The notes below the pieces were generated by a model that saw nothing but the letters and a program-made list of their open reading frames with translations, was not told the origin of the DNA and made no database searches. From Taklimakanibacter sp050246735 (GTDB lineage Bacteria > Pseudomonadota > Alphaproteobacteria > Rhizobiales > Aestuariivirgaceae), in NCBI GenBank assembly GCA_050246735.1, contig JBFWVM010000002.1:361994-425993 (forward strand): DNA of 64,000 nucleotides. Direction: 5' to 3'. Position 1 is the first letter of the stretch, and every line of letters starts with the position of its first letter. The position numbers and the translations under genes are program-made. This document shows positions 35,168 through 43,738 of the stretch, one piece after another.

Positions 35168-35875
35168 CTACCCAAGATAGGCTTCCTTCACCTGCGAATT
35201 GTGTAGCAGGTCCTGGCCCGGGCCCTCGAGGACGATCTGCCCGGTCTCGATGACGTATCCATAGTCGGCGATCTGCAGAGATTGGAATGCGTTCTGCTCG
35301 ACGAGCAGAACCGCTACCCCCTGTTTGCGGATTTCGACGATCGTGTCGAAAATCTTCTGCACCAGGATCGGGGCAAGTCCCATGCTCGGCTCGTCAAGAA
35401 GCAGAATTCGGGGGTTCGACATAAGTCCGCGCCCGATCGCCAGCATCTGCTGCTCGCCTCCCGACAGCGTGCCGGCAATCTGGCCAAAGCGCTGCTTGAG
35501 AACGGGGAACATGTCGAGGACGTAGGCTTGCTGGTCGGCGATCCATTTCTTGTCGTTGTTGATGAACGCGCCGATCTTGAGGTTCTCCGCCACCGACAGC
35601 CTGCTGAAGATATGGCGGCCTTCGGGAACCTGAATGATGCGTTTTGATACGATCGCATGCGCCGGCAAATCTCTCAGCGGCTGTCCCGCAAACGTTACGT
35701 CTCCTTCGGCGGCGGCGAGAATGCCCGAGATCGCGCGCAGTGTCGTGCTCTTGCCCGCGCCGTTGGCCCCGATCAGCGTGACGATCTGGTTGCTGTCGAC
35801 CGACAGGGTAATCCCGCGCAGAGCATGGATGTTGCCATAGTAGACGTGCAGGTTGTGGACGTCGAGCAGAGCCAT
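35168..35875 (-). CDS. livF: Branched-chain-type ABC transporter ATPase LivF
   Basis: The 235-residue ATPase has Walker A GANGAGKST, signature LSGGEQQM, Walker B ILLLDEPSMGL and the H-loop. The sequence (YYGNIHALRGITL) is typical of the HAAT-family LivF. It energises import of amino acids, amides, urea or aromatic acids with the other genes here. It starts 1 bp after livG ends. Confidence 0.93.
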   Translation of the reverse strand: MALLDVHNLHVYYGNIHALRGITLSVDSNQIVTLIGANGAGKSTTLRAISGILAAAEGDVTFAGQPLRDLPAHAIVSKRIIQVPEGRHIFSRLSVAENLKIGAFINNDKKWIADQQAYVLDMFPVLKQRFGQIAGTLSGGEQQMLAIGRGLMSNPRILLLDEPSMGLAPILVQKIFDTIVEIRKQGVAVLLVEQNAFQSLQIADYGYVIETGQIVLEGPGQDLLHNSQVKEAYLG

Positions 35876-35876
35876 G

Positions 35877-36671
35877 CTATTTCAGTGCCGCTTCTTTGGT
35901 TGTGCCGAGATAGGCTTCGATGACCCGCTTGTCGCTTTGGATCTCGGCGGGCGAACCTTCGGCAATCTTCACTCCGTAGTCGAGCACGCTCACCCTGTCT
36001 GAAATGCCCATGACGACCCGCATGGAATGCTCGATGAGCAGGATCGTTATGCGGCGCATATCGCGTACCCGGCGGACGAATTCCATCATGTCGGCGCTTT
36101 CACGTGGGTTCATGCCGGCCATCGGCTCATCGAGCAGCAGGAGACGCGGTTTCGTTGCGAGCGCTCTGGCGATTTCGAGCCGGCGCTGTTCGCCATAGGC
36201 GAGATTTCGCGCCACCACGTCGCCGCGGCCCCGTAACCCCACAAAATCAAGAAGGTGCCGCGCATTTTCATGCGCCTCGGCCTCATTCTTCCGTGTCGCC
36301 GGGGTATTGAAGACGGCGCCGTACCATGTGGACTTGAGGTGGATATGCATCCCGACGAGGATATTCTCTATCGCCGTCAGATTCCGGAACAGGCGGATGT
36401 TCTGGTAAGTACGGTTGATGCCGGCTTCGGCGACCCTGTCCGGCGTCACGCCGTCAATGCGCTCTCCGGCGAACCAGATGGCGCCCTCGTCGGGCGTGAA
36501 AAATTCCATGATGCAGTTGAAGACGGTGGTCTTGCCGGCGCCGTTAGGACCGATGATGCTGTGAATGGACCCTTCGCCGACCTCGAGATCGAGCTTGTCG
36601 ACGGCGACGAGGCCGCCGAAGCGTTTCGTCATCATCTCCGTCTTGAGCAGGATCTCGCGTTGCTTGTTCAT
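35877..36671 (-). CDS. livG: Branched-chain-type ABC transporter ATPase LivG
   Basis: The 264-residue ATPase has Walker A GPNGAGKTT, signature LAYGEQRRLEIARAL (the LivG variant), Walker B LLLLDEPMAGM and a H-loop LIEHSM. It forms the second nucleotide-binding subunit with LivF. Its start overlaps the permease stop by 4 bp. Confidence 0.93.
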   Translation of the reverse strand: MNKQREILLKTEMMTKRFGGLVAVDKLDLEVGEGSIHSIIGPNGAGKTTVFNCIMEFFTPDEGAIWFAGERIDGVTPDRVAEAGINRTYQNIRLFRNLTAIENILVGMHIHLKSTWYGAVFNTPATRKNEAEAHENARHLLDFVGLRGRGDVVARNLAYGEQRRLEIARALATKPRLLLLDEPMAGMNPRESADMMEFVRRVRDMRRITILLIEHSMRVVMGISDRVSVLDYGVKIAEGSPAEIQSDKRVIEAYLGTTKEAALK

Positions 36672-38416
36672 GTCGTATGCCCGGTCGCCGTTTCCGTATG
36701 CAGTCCCGCGCTCTGGATGGTTGCGGTCTCGGCGTCGATCTGCATCTCGCGCCGCTTTGCCGCCGAGGGCCAGAGCCCTTCCGGCTTCAAGCGCATGACG
36801 ACGATGATGGCCAGGCCGTAGAACAGGAAGCGGAACTCGCCGAACTCCCGCAACGCCTCCGGAAGGCCGATCAGCACCGCCGCGCCGAGCGCTACACCCG
36901 GGAGGCTGCCCATGCCGCCGACGATGATCAGGGCCAGTATGTTGATCGATATGATGAGCTGGAACGAATGCGGGTAAATGGTGCCCAGCATGACGGCGAA
37001 GATCGAGCCGGCAAGACCGGCAAAAGCGGCGCCCATGCCGTAGGCGAGAAGCTTGACGCGGATGAGATTGATCCCGAGCGCCTGGGCCACGTCCTCATCG
37101 TCGCGGATTGCCTTCCACGCGCGTCCGAGCCGCGATTCCTCGAGTCTCCATGCGACATAGGCGGCGATGATCGATGCGATGAGAGCCAAATAGAAGAGTG
37201 ACACGGGCGTCGAGAAGGTAAAGCCGCCGATGGTAGGCCGTGGGATCTGGAGGATACCCTTGGCGCCGGCCAGCAGCGGAGCCGCTGCGTCGGAGAGCAC
37301 GATCACCCTGACGATCTCGCCCAGGCCGAGGGTTGCCACGGCGAGATAGTCGCCGCGCACCTTGAGTACGGGAATGCCGAATATTACGCCCACGACGACC
37401 GAAGCGAGGATCGCGACCGGCATCGCCTCCCAATAGGAAAGATGGGCGAGAGCGAACGGGCTGTCGGCCATGAGAAGCGCGGTCGTGTAGGCGCCGACGG
37501 CGTAGAAGGCGACGAATCCCAGGTCGAGCAGGCCGGCGATGCCGACTTCGAGATTGAGGCCCATTCCCATGAGGATGAACAGCCCGACCATGAGCAGAAC
37601 CTGACCGACGAAATTGCCCGCGTAGAGCGGAAACAATGCAGCGAGGATCGCAACGGCGGCGAGGCAGCTCCAGCGAACGGTTCGCCGGGTCGCAGGCGGA
37701 AGATGATTGAACCGGTTCGACATTTCGTCGCGCGTGCGATCGCGAATGGCAATCGCCACGACCGCAACGGCGAAAATGATGATGGCACCCTGCAGCTTGA
37801 GACCGGTGTAGGTATAGAGCAGGTCGTGTACCGGCTTCGTCACGCTGCTATTTGCAAGTATCGGCCGGATCAACTCCTGGAAAAGACCGGCAAGGCCTGC
37901 CGCTATGATGCCGCCCGATATCGGACGGCGGATGGTTTGGTGAAGCGCGACGACGAGGACGCCGACAATGCCGAGGAGGGGGCCGGATGCGATCAGGCAG
38001 AGGATGCCGAGGGCGGGCGGATGAACGTAGAAGGTCAGCATATCCAGCAAAGGCCGGTCGAGGGACAAGAAAACCGACCGGAGGTTCACCATGCTCATGG
38101 TGACCGGGAGGATCGCCACGAGAATGGCGGCGATCGCCCCGGCGGCAGCGCCGCCCGTCAAGATCATCGGCAGCCGCCGGAACGGGCGTTTGGAACCGAC
38201 GAGAATCCCCGCCACCAGAAACAACACGCCGAGAGTAGCGTAACCAAGCGTCAGGAAGTCGACGATGATCGGCCGGTTGTTGAACATCGTCAGGATGCCT
38301 ACAAGGGCCAGGGCAAGCCCGATCCCTCCCATTTGCAAGCCGGTGTTGACGACGAACCGCCATGACGACGCCTCACGCTCTTCCAGCCTGCTCGAGGCGA
38401 CGACTTCAAACGACAT
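36668..38416 (-). CDS. livM: LivM-type permease with long N-terminal extension
   Basis: The 582-residue membrane protein has a C-terminal half (about 270-555) that is a standard LivM permease with GNFVGQVLLMVGLFILMGMGLNLEVG, the cytoplasmic coupling loop RLGRAWKAIRDDEDVAQALG and GGMGSLPG. The first about 250 residues add five or six further transmembrane helices. LivM proteins are usually 300-420 residues, so this is a long variant also seen in some HAAT systems. It pairs with LivH encoded 24 bp upstream. Confidence 0.9.
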   Translation of the reverse strand: MSFEVVASSRLEEREASSWRFVVNTGLQMGGIGLALALVGILTMFNNRPIIVDFLTLGYATLGVLFLVAGILVGSKRPFRRLPMILTGGAAAGAIAAILVAILPVTMSMVNLRSVFLSLDRPLLDMLTFYVHPPALGILCLIASGPLLGIVGVLVVALHQTIRRPISGGIIAAGLAGLFQELIRPILANSSVTKPVHDLLYTYTGLKLQGAIIIFAVAVVAIAIRDRTRDEMSNRFNHLPPATRRTVRWSCLAAVAILAALFPLYAGNFVGQVLLMVGLFILMGMGLNLEVGIAGLLDLGFVAFYAVGAYTTALLMADSPFALAHLSYWEAMPVAILASVVVGVIFGIPVLKVRGDYLAVATLGLGEIVRVIVLSDAAAPLLAGAKGILQIPRPTIGGFTFSTPVSLFYLALIASIIAAYVAWRLEESRLGRAWKAIRDDEDVAQALGINLIRVKLLAYGMGAAFAGLAGSIFAVMLGTIYPHSFQLIISINILALIIVGGMGSLPGVALGAAVLIGLPEALREFGEFRFLFYGLAIIVVMRLKPEGLWPSAAKRREMQIDAETATIQSAGLHTETATGHTT

Positions 38417-38440
38417 GCCGGATACCTTTCCAGGTTGCCA

Positions 38441-39544
38441 TCAGGCTCGTCTCTTGACCAAGGTTTCTCCGAGCAGTCCCTGCGGACGGAACACGAGCAC
38501 CATCACGAGCAGTGTGAAGGCGACGAGATCGCGCAGCTGGTAGGGCGCGGGAACACCAAGGCCGTCGAGAAAAAGCGGTGGCCCGATCGATTCGATGACA
38601 CCGAGGAAAAAGCCGCCGAACATCGCGCCTGGAATATTTCCTATGCCGCCGAGGACCGCTGCGCTGAACGCCTTGATGCCGGGCAGGAAGCCCATGTAGA
38701 AGTAGATTTGCTTGTAGACGAAGCAATAAAGCACGCCGCCAATGCCGGCCATGCAGGCGCCGAGCACAAAGGTGAATATGATGATCTTGTTCGCGTCGAT
38801 ACCCATGAGTGCCGCCGTGTCCCGGTCCTCGGACACGGCTCGCATGGCCAATCCCATCTTTGTCTTCTGGACGACGAGATACAGGAAGATCATCGCGGCA
38901 ATCGCGCTGAATATGACCATCGGCTGCACCGTCGGCAACGACAGGCCGAGAATGCTGACCTCGCCCTTCAGCCATTCGGGATCGGGATAGGAGCGGACAT
39001 TGGAGCCGAACATGCCGCGAAACGCGTGCTGCAGAACGAAAGACGCCCCGATCGCGCAGATCAGCGGGGCGAGTGTCGCGACGTGCCGGAACGGCCGGTA
39101 GCAGATGCGCTCGACGATCAGCGCGGACGCGGTGCACACCGCCATTGACAGAGCCATGATCCCCAACGTCGCAGCCACGGGATATGCATCCAGGAAGCCG
39201 GTGCGATCGAAGCTTCGCGCCAGGAAGTAGGCGGAGAATGCCCCCGTCATGGTGATGTCGCCATGGGCGAAGTTGATGAGGCGCAGGACGCCGTAGACCA
39301 TGGTGTAGCCGAGCGCGATCAGCGCATAGACGCCGCCGATGGTGAGGCCGAACATGAAGAAATCGAACCAATGCCGTGCGTCGTAGGTGCCTTTCCAGAG
39401 CGTGGCAATGGTGCCCACGACCACCAGGAGCAGGAGTGCGATGCGTAATGTCCAGAGCACGATGTCGACGAAGGTGACCCGATGCAGATTGCCGAGCCGA
39501 CCGGACCACGCCTGCTGTCGTTGCGAATTGTTTGCAGCTGTCAT
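38441..39544 (-). CDS. livH: LivH-type permease
   Basis: ATG 39544 (MTAANNSQ) is preferred over the upstream in-frame start at 39601, where the sequence reads as a proline- and glycine-rich non-protein-like stretch. The 367-residue product has the LivH core GGVYALIALGYTMVYGVLRLINFAHGD, the coupling loop KMGLAMRAVSEDRDTAALMGID and GGIGNIPGA. About eight transmembrane segments are visible. It forms the membrane channel with LivM. Confidence 0.9.
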   Translation of the reverse strand: MTAANNSQRQQAWSGRLGNLHRVTFVDIVLWTLRIALLLLVVVGTIATLWKGTYDARHWFDFFMFGLTIGGVYALIALGYTMVYGVLRLINFAHGDITMTGAFSAYFLARSFDRTGFLDAYPVAATLGIMALSMAVCTASALIVERICYRPFRHVATLAPLICAIGASFVLQHAFRGMFGSNVRSYPDPEWLKGEVSILGLSLPTVQPMVIFSAIAAMIFLYLVVQKTKMGLAMRAVSEDRDTAALMGIDANKIIIFTFVLGACMAGIGGVLYCFVYKQIYFYMGFLPGIKAFSAAVLGGIGNIPGAMFGGFFLGVIESIGPPLFLDGLGVPAPYQLRDLVAFTLLVMVLVFRPQGLLGETLVKRRA

Positions 39545-39627
39545 GAGCTCAACGAAGGTAGAATGGGTTGACCGGCCCCCGGCTGGCGGGCGGCCGGCCA
39601 CTCACTCGGATTGAAGATCGCGACTAT

Positions 39628-40884
39628 CTACTTTGCCGGATAGATCTTCTTCGGATTTTCGCCGGTCTTGAATGTCGAGGGATCGCCGTCGGTAAACTCA
39701 TAGACCGCGAAATTGAAGGCTCCGCACTGGCCGTGCTCGTTGCAATTGATCGGCCCGCTTATGCCGTCATATCCCTTGGTCGCGAACAGCTCGTCATGCA
39801 GCGCCTTCTTGCCGACATAGGTCGTGCCGTTGTCGTCCTTCTTGGCTACCTTTTCGATGGCCTTGGCGAGTATGATGCCGGCGTCATAGGCTTGGGCATG
39901 GAATGCGTTGATCGGGCCTTCGCCGAACTTCTTCGTGTATTTCTCGACGAATTCCGGATACTTCGCGCCCATGGCTTCCGGCGAGATGTCGACATTGGTG
40001 ATGCGAAAGCCCTTCGCCGCATCGCCTGCCGCCTCGAGCAGTCCCGGAGCCAGCACCGCGCTGCCGCCGATCAGGTTGCTGTCCTTGAGGTCGGGGATTT
40101 CCGGTGCCTGCCGGACGATCTGCGCCGTCGCGGCGACGAATGTCGGGAAATAGACCACGCATGGCTTCTTGGTGCCGATCCCGGTGAGAACCGGACGCAT
40201 GTCGACATCGGTGGGCGTCACGGCTTCTTCGGCGACCACTTCACCGCCCAGCTCCTTGAAATGATCAGCGGCCACTTTGGCAAGCTGCGAGGCATAGGGG
40301 CTGCCGTCGTGGATGGTGGCGAGCGTCTTGCATTTCAAGCCGTTGTAAAACCACTCGGCGTCGTTGTATCCCTGATCGCTGTCGCTGTAGATGGTCCGCA
40401 TATATCCGAAGTAATCCGGCTTGCGGTCGGGCGCCGTCAGCGAAGGCGCCGTGGTGGCCGTGCCGATGTTGGTGAGGCCGGCCTTCCAGAGGATCGGCGC
40501 GGCCGCCGTCGCGGCGCTCGAGCAGGCCGGCCCGAGAACCGCGACCATGTCGGGGACCGTGGCGAGCTTCGTCGCGGCGGTTTGCCCGCCTTCGGCATTG
40601 CAGCCGCCGTCCTCGACGATGAACTGTATCGAATGTCCCGCGATGGTATTTCCGATGTCGTCGAACGCAATCTCGACGCCACGCTTCGAATCGAGCCCAA
40701 GTGCCGTATCCGGACCCGAAATCACCCAGTAGCCCCCGATCACGATCGGTGCATCCTTTGGTATTTCCACAACTCCCAACTCGTCGGTCACTGGCCCTTT
40801 CGTTTCGGCATGCACGCCGAACGAGACCGACGCCAGAAGAGCAGCAGCCGCGATTGCGGGTGCGCTCCATGAGTATTTCTTCAT
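39628..40884 (-). CDS. Periplasmic branched-chain-type substrate-binding protein
   Basis: The 418-residue product has a clear signal peptide (MKKYSWSAPAIAAAALLASVS, cleavage after VHA). The mature part is a type I periplasmic-binding fold (GGYWVISGPDTALGLDSKRGVEIAFDDI, VLGPACSSAA). It is the first gene of the importer operon and decides its substrate. Cysteine pairs (GGCNAEGG, GPACSS, LKCK, NCNEHGQC) suggest one or two disulfides. Ligand unknown; the neighbouring catabolic genes suggest an amino acid or amide. Confidence 0.92.
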   Translation of the reverse strand: MKKYSWSAPAIAAAALLASVSFGVHAETKGPVTDELGVVEIPKDAPIVIGGYWVISGPDTALGLDSKRGVEIAFDDIGNTIAGHSIQFIVEDGGCNAEGGQTAATKLATVPDMVAVLGPACSSAATAAAPILWKAGLTNIGTATTAPSLTAPDRKPDYFGYMRTIYSDSDQGYNDAEWFYNGLKCKTLATIHDGSPYASQLAKVAADHFKELGGEVVAEEAVTPTDVDMRPVLTGIGTKKPCVVYFPTFVAATAQIVRQAPEIPDLKDSNLIGGSAVLAPGLLEAAGDAAKGFRITNVDISPEAMGAKYPEFVEKYTKKFGEGPINAFHAQAYDAGIILAKAIEKVAKKDDNGTTYVGKKALHDELFATKGYDGISGPINCNEHGQCGAFNFAVYEFTDGDPSTFKTGENPKKIYPAK

Positions 40885-41224
40885 TGAGCAATTCCTCCAA
40901 TGGTTTTAGCTTGGCCGGCCGAAAACAGGTCGCCCGTGCAAGTCCCGACTGCTTTTGATCCGGTCGGGTTGTTGCATCGTTTATTGTGCTCACGACGTTC
41001 CGCGAGTGTCAACACGCAGAGTGCCGGCCGGCCACGGCCATGATTGACCCGGCCTTCCTCCTGCGCGTTTTGGGTGGTGCCGCCCCGGCTGGTGAAGACG
41101 AGCCCTTCGGCACATTGTCGGTTGAGGCCCCGGCGGGCGAAGATCGCAGTCCTGAACACGGTATCCTCCCTGGATGTTTCGGCTCTTGTTTTTTGAGCGC
41201 CTGAGCGCCGTGCTCACCTGATCC
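40885..41224. other. Intergenic region without recognised gene
   Basis: This 340-bp gap lies upstream of the substrate-binding-protein gene and downstream of the aldehyde dehydrogenase gene, both leftward. It should contain the importer promoter. Open frames here lack a ribosome site and have no protein-like composition. I see no clear operator, repeat or RNA. Confidence 0.5.
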
Positions 41225-42694
41225 TCATCGCATCACGAAAGGATCGGGGAAGGGGTCGTCGGACGTCTTCAGCCACACCGATTTGGTGCGCGTGTAGTCG
41301 AGGACGGAATCGAGGCCGCCTTCACGGCCGAAGCCGGACAGGCCATAGCCGCCGAAAGGCACGATCGGTGAAATGGCGCGGTAGGTGTTGACCCAGACGA
41401 TGCCGGCGCGGATGCGGCGCACCATGCGATGCGCGCGCGCGACGTCGCGGGTGAAGACGCCGGATGCCAGCCCATAGGGCGTCGAATTGGCGAGGCGCAC
41501 GGCGTCGTCCTCATCGTCGAAGGCGAGGACGGAGAGGACGGGACCGAAGAGTTCCTCGTCTGCCGAAGGGGAATTCACGCCCGAGCAATCGAGGATGGTA
41601 GGCGCATAATAGAAGCCGTGGTCGAAGCCCTGCGGCCGCTTGCCGCCGGCGACCAGTTTCGCGCCTGCCGCGATGCTGGCGGCGACGGTACGCTCGATCC
41701 TGTCACGCTGGCGTTGGGTGGCGAGCGGGCCCATTTCCGTCTCGTGCTTCCGCGGATCGCCGATGCGAATTCCAGCCGCCTTCCGGGCGAGCCTTGCCAG
41801 GAATGGATCCTTGAGCCCGCGCTGCACCAGCAGGCGCGAGCCCGACACGCAGGACTGGCCGGTGGCGGCAAAGATGCCCGCCACCACCGCATTCGCGGCA
41901 CTCTCGATATCGGCATCGGCAAAGACCACGATCGGCGATTTGCCGCCGAGCTCGAGGCTGGTGACGGCAAGGTTCTCCGCCGAATTGCGCAGCACGTGGC
42001 GCGCCGTCTCGGGCCCGCCGGTGAAGGCGATGCGAGACACGAGCGGATGCGATGTGAGCGTCGCGCCGCAGCCGGCGCCGAAGCCCGTAATGATATTGAC
42101 GACGCCAGGCGGAAACTTCGCTTCATGAATGAGGCGGGCAAAATCGAGCATCGGGCCCGGGGCTTCTTCGGAAGCCTTGAGGACAATGGTGCAGCCGGCC
42201 GCCAATGCCGGGCCGAGCTTCACCGCCGAAAGGAAGAACTGCGAGTTCCACGGCACGACGGCGGCGACGACGCCGATCGGCTCGCGCCGCAGCCAGGCTT
42301 CCATGTCAGGTTTGTCGAGCGGCAGATGCGCGCCCTGGATCTTGTCGGCAAGGCCTGCGTAATAGCGATAATATTCGGCGACATAGGCGATCTGCGCCGA
42401 GGTCTCGCGGATGATCTTGCCGGTGTCGGCGGTCTCGATCTCGGCCAGGGCCGCCACATTGCCGGCGATGAGGTCGGCCAGGCGATAGAGCAGCCTGCCG
42501 CGCTGGCTCGGCGTCAGGCCGGTCCAGGCCGGATCGGTGAAGGCCCGATGTGCGGCCTTCACCGCCCGGTCGGTGCCGTCATGGCCTGCGTCGGGCATCG
42601 TCGCCCACACTTCCCCGGTCGCAGGATTGCGGCTTTCAAAGGATGAGGTTCCCTCCTCGAAGCGGCCGTCGATATAATTCTGGAACCTGCGCAT
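41225..42694 (-). CDS. Aldehyde dehydrogenase (NAD-type superfamily)
   Basis: The 489-residue product has catalytic Glu in SLELGGKSP and catalytic Cys in GQSCVSGSR, plus PWNSQFF and FGREGG. It oxidises an aldehyde to an acid, likely with NAD. As the last gene of the GntR-controlled operon, 4 bp after the LLM monooxygenase gene, it probably acts on the aldehyde released by oxygenation. The length is normal. Confidence 0.92.
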   Translation of the reverse strand: MRRFQNYIDGRFEEGTSSFESRNPATGEVWATMPDAGHDGTDRAVKAAHRAFTDPAWTGLTPSQRGRLLYRLADLIAGNVAALAEIETADTGKIIRETSAQIAYVAEYYRYYAGLADKIQGAHLPLDKPDMEAWLRREPIGVVAAVVPWNSQFFLSAVKLGPALAAGCTIVLKASEEAPGPMLDFARLIHEAKFPPGVVNIITGFGAGCGATLTSHPLVSRIAFTGGPETARHVLRNSAENLAVTSLELGGKSPIVVFADADIESAANAVVAGIFAATGQSCVSGSRLLVQRGLKDPFLARLARKAAGIRIGDPRKHETEMGPLATQRQRDRIERTVAASIAAGAKLVAGGKRPQGFDHGFYYAPTILDCSGVNSPSADEELFGPVLSVLAFDDEDDAVRLANSTPYGLASGVFTRDVARAHRMVRRIRAGIVWVNTYRAISPIVPFGGYGLSGFGREGGLDSVLDYTRTKSVWLKTSDDPFPDPFVMR

Positions 42695-42698
42695 CGCT

Positions 42699-43736
42699 TC
42701 AGCCGAAAGCCGGAAGGACGTGGTCGATGAAGCGGCGCAGCGACTGCTTCTTGCGCTCCGTGGTCATGCCGGAATCGATCCACAGGCTGAATTCGTGATA
42801 GCCCAGGGCCTCATAGGCCTTGAGGCGGCGGATCACCTCGTCGGGCGTGCCGGTGACCGTGTTGGCGAGCATCTTGTCGACCGCATATTGCGGCATCGCC
42901 TCCATCTCGGCTTCGCTCAACTCCTCGATCAGCGCCTGACGGACCGGCCGCTCGTTCTTGAACCACGCCGCGAAGTGGCAATAGAAGCGGCGCAGATCCT
43001 CGGCGGCCTTGCGGCAATCATCGTTGTCGGCGCCGACAAAGCCATGCATCAGCAGCATGATCTTCGGCTGCTTCGTCTCGGGATGCGCCGAGCAAGCGTC
43101 GTTGAAGCGGCCCATCAGCGCCGTCACTTCCTCATCGCCCTGATGCAGCGGCGTCACCTGGACATTGCAGCCGTTGGCGATGGCGAAATCATGCGATGAG
43201 GGATCGCGTGCCGCGACCCAGATCGGCGGATGCGGCTGCTGCAGCGGCTTGGGCGACGATGTCGTGCCGGGGAATGACCAGTGCTTGCCCCGATGCGCAA
43301 AATCACCGGCCCACAGGCCCTTCAGCACCGGGATCATCTCGCGCAAATGCGAGCCGGCGGTCATCGCATCCATGCCGCCGGCGAGGCGCTGATATTCGAA
43401 GCTGTAGGCGCCGCGCGCAATGCCGATATCGAGCCGGCCGTCCGTGATGATGTCGGTCATCGCAGCTTCGCCGGCAAGCTTCAGCGGATGCCAGAAGGGT
43501 GCCACCACCGTGCCGGTCCCGAGGCGGGCTCTCCTCGTGCGCCGCGCCAGGTCGGCGATATTGATGAAAGGGTTGGGCGCGATCGTGAAATCCATGCCGT
43601 GATGCTCGCCCGTCCAGATGGCATGCAATCCGCCGCCATCAGCCATCTCGCAGAGCTCGATGAATTCGCGGTAGAGCTCCTGATGGCTTTGTGCGGCATT
43701 GAGCCGTTCCATATGAACGAAAAGCGAGAGTTTCAT
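42699..43736 (-). CDS. LLM-class flavin monooxygenase
   Basis: The 345-residue luciferase-like protein has LHAIWTGEHHGMDFTIAPNPF and RLDIGIARGAYSFEYQRL. It needs reduced flavin, and the hydrolase/flavin-reductase fusion encoded 2 bp upstream could supply it. The combination is functionally reminiscent of the RutA-RutF pair of pyrimidine breakdown, but this is not RutA by length or motif. Substrate unknown. Confidence 0.9.
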   Translation of the reverse strand: MKLSLFVHMERLNAAQSHQELYREFIELCEMADGGGLHAIWTGEHHGMDFTIAPNPFINIADLARRTRRARLGTGTVVAPFWHPLKLAGEAAMTDIITDGRLDIGIARGAYSFEYQRLAGGMDAMTAGSHLREMIPVLKGLWAGDFAHRGKHWSFPGTTSSPKPLQQPHPPIWVAARDPSSHDFAIANGCNVQVTPLHQGDEEVTALMGRFNDACSAHPETKQPKIMLLMHGFVGADNDDCRKAAEDLRRFYCHFAAWFKNERPVRQALIEELSEAEMEAMPQYAVDKMLANTVTGTPDEVIRRLKAYEALGYHEFSLWIDSGMTTERKKQSLRRFIDHVLPAFG

Positions 43737-43738
43737 GG

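Noticed and set aside
42699..43736. Assignment as RutA pyrimidine oxygenase
   Set aside because: The neighbours recall Rut functions, but no RutB amidohydrolase is present and the LLM sequence lacks RutA features I would require.
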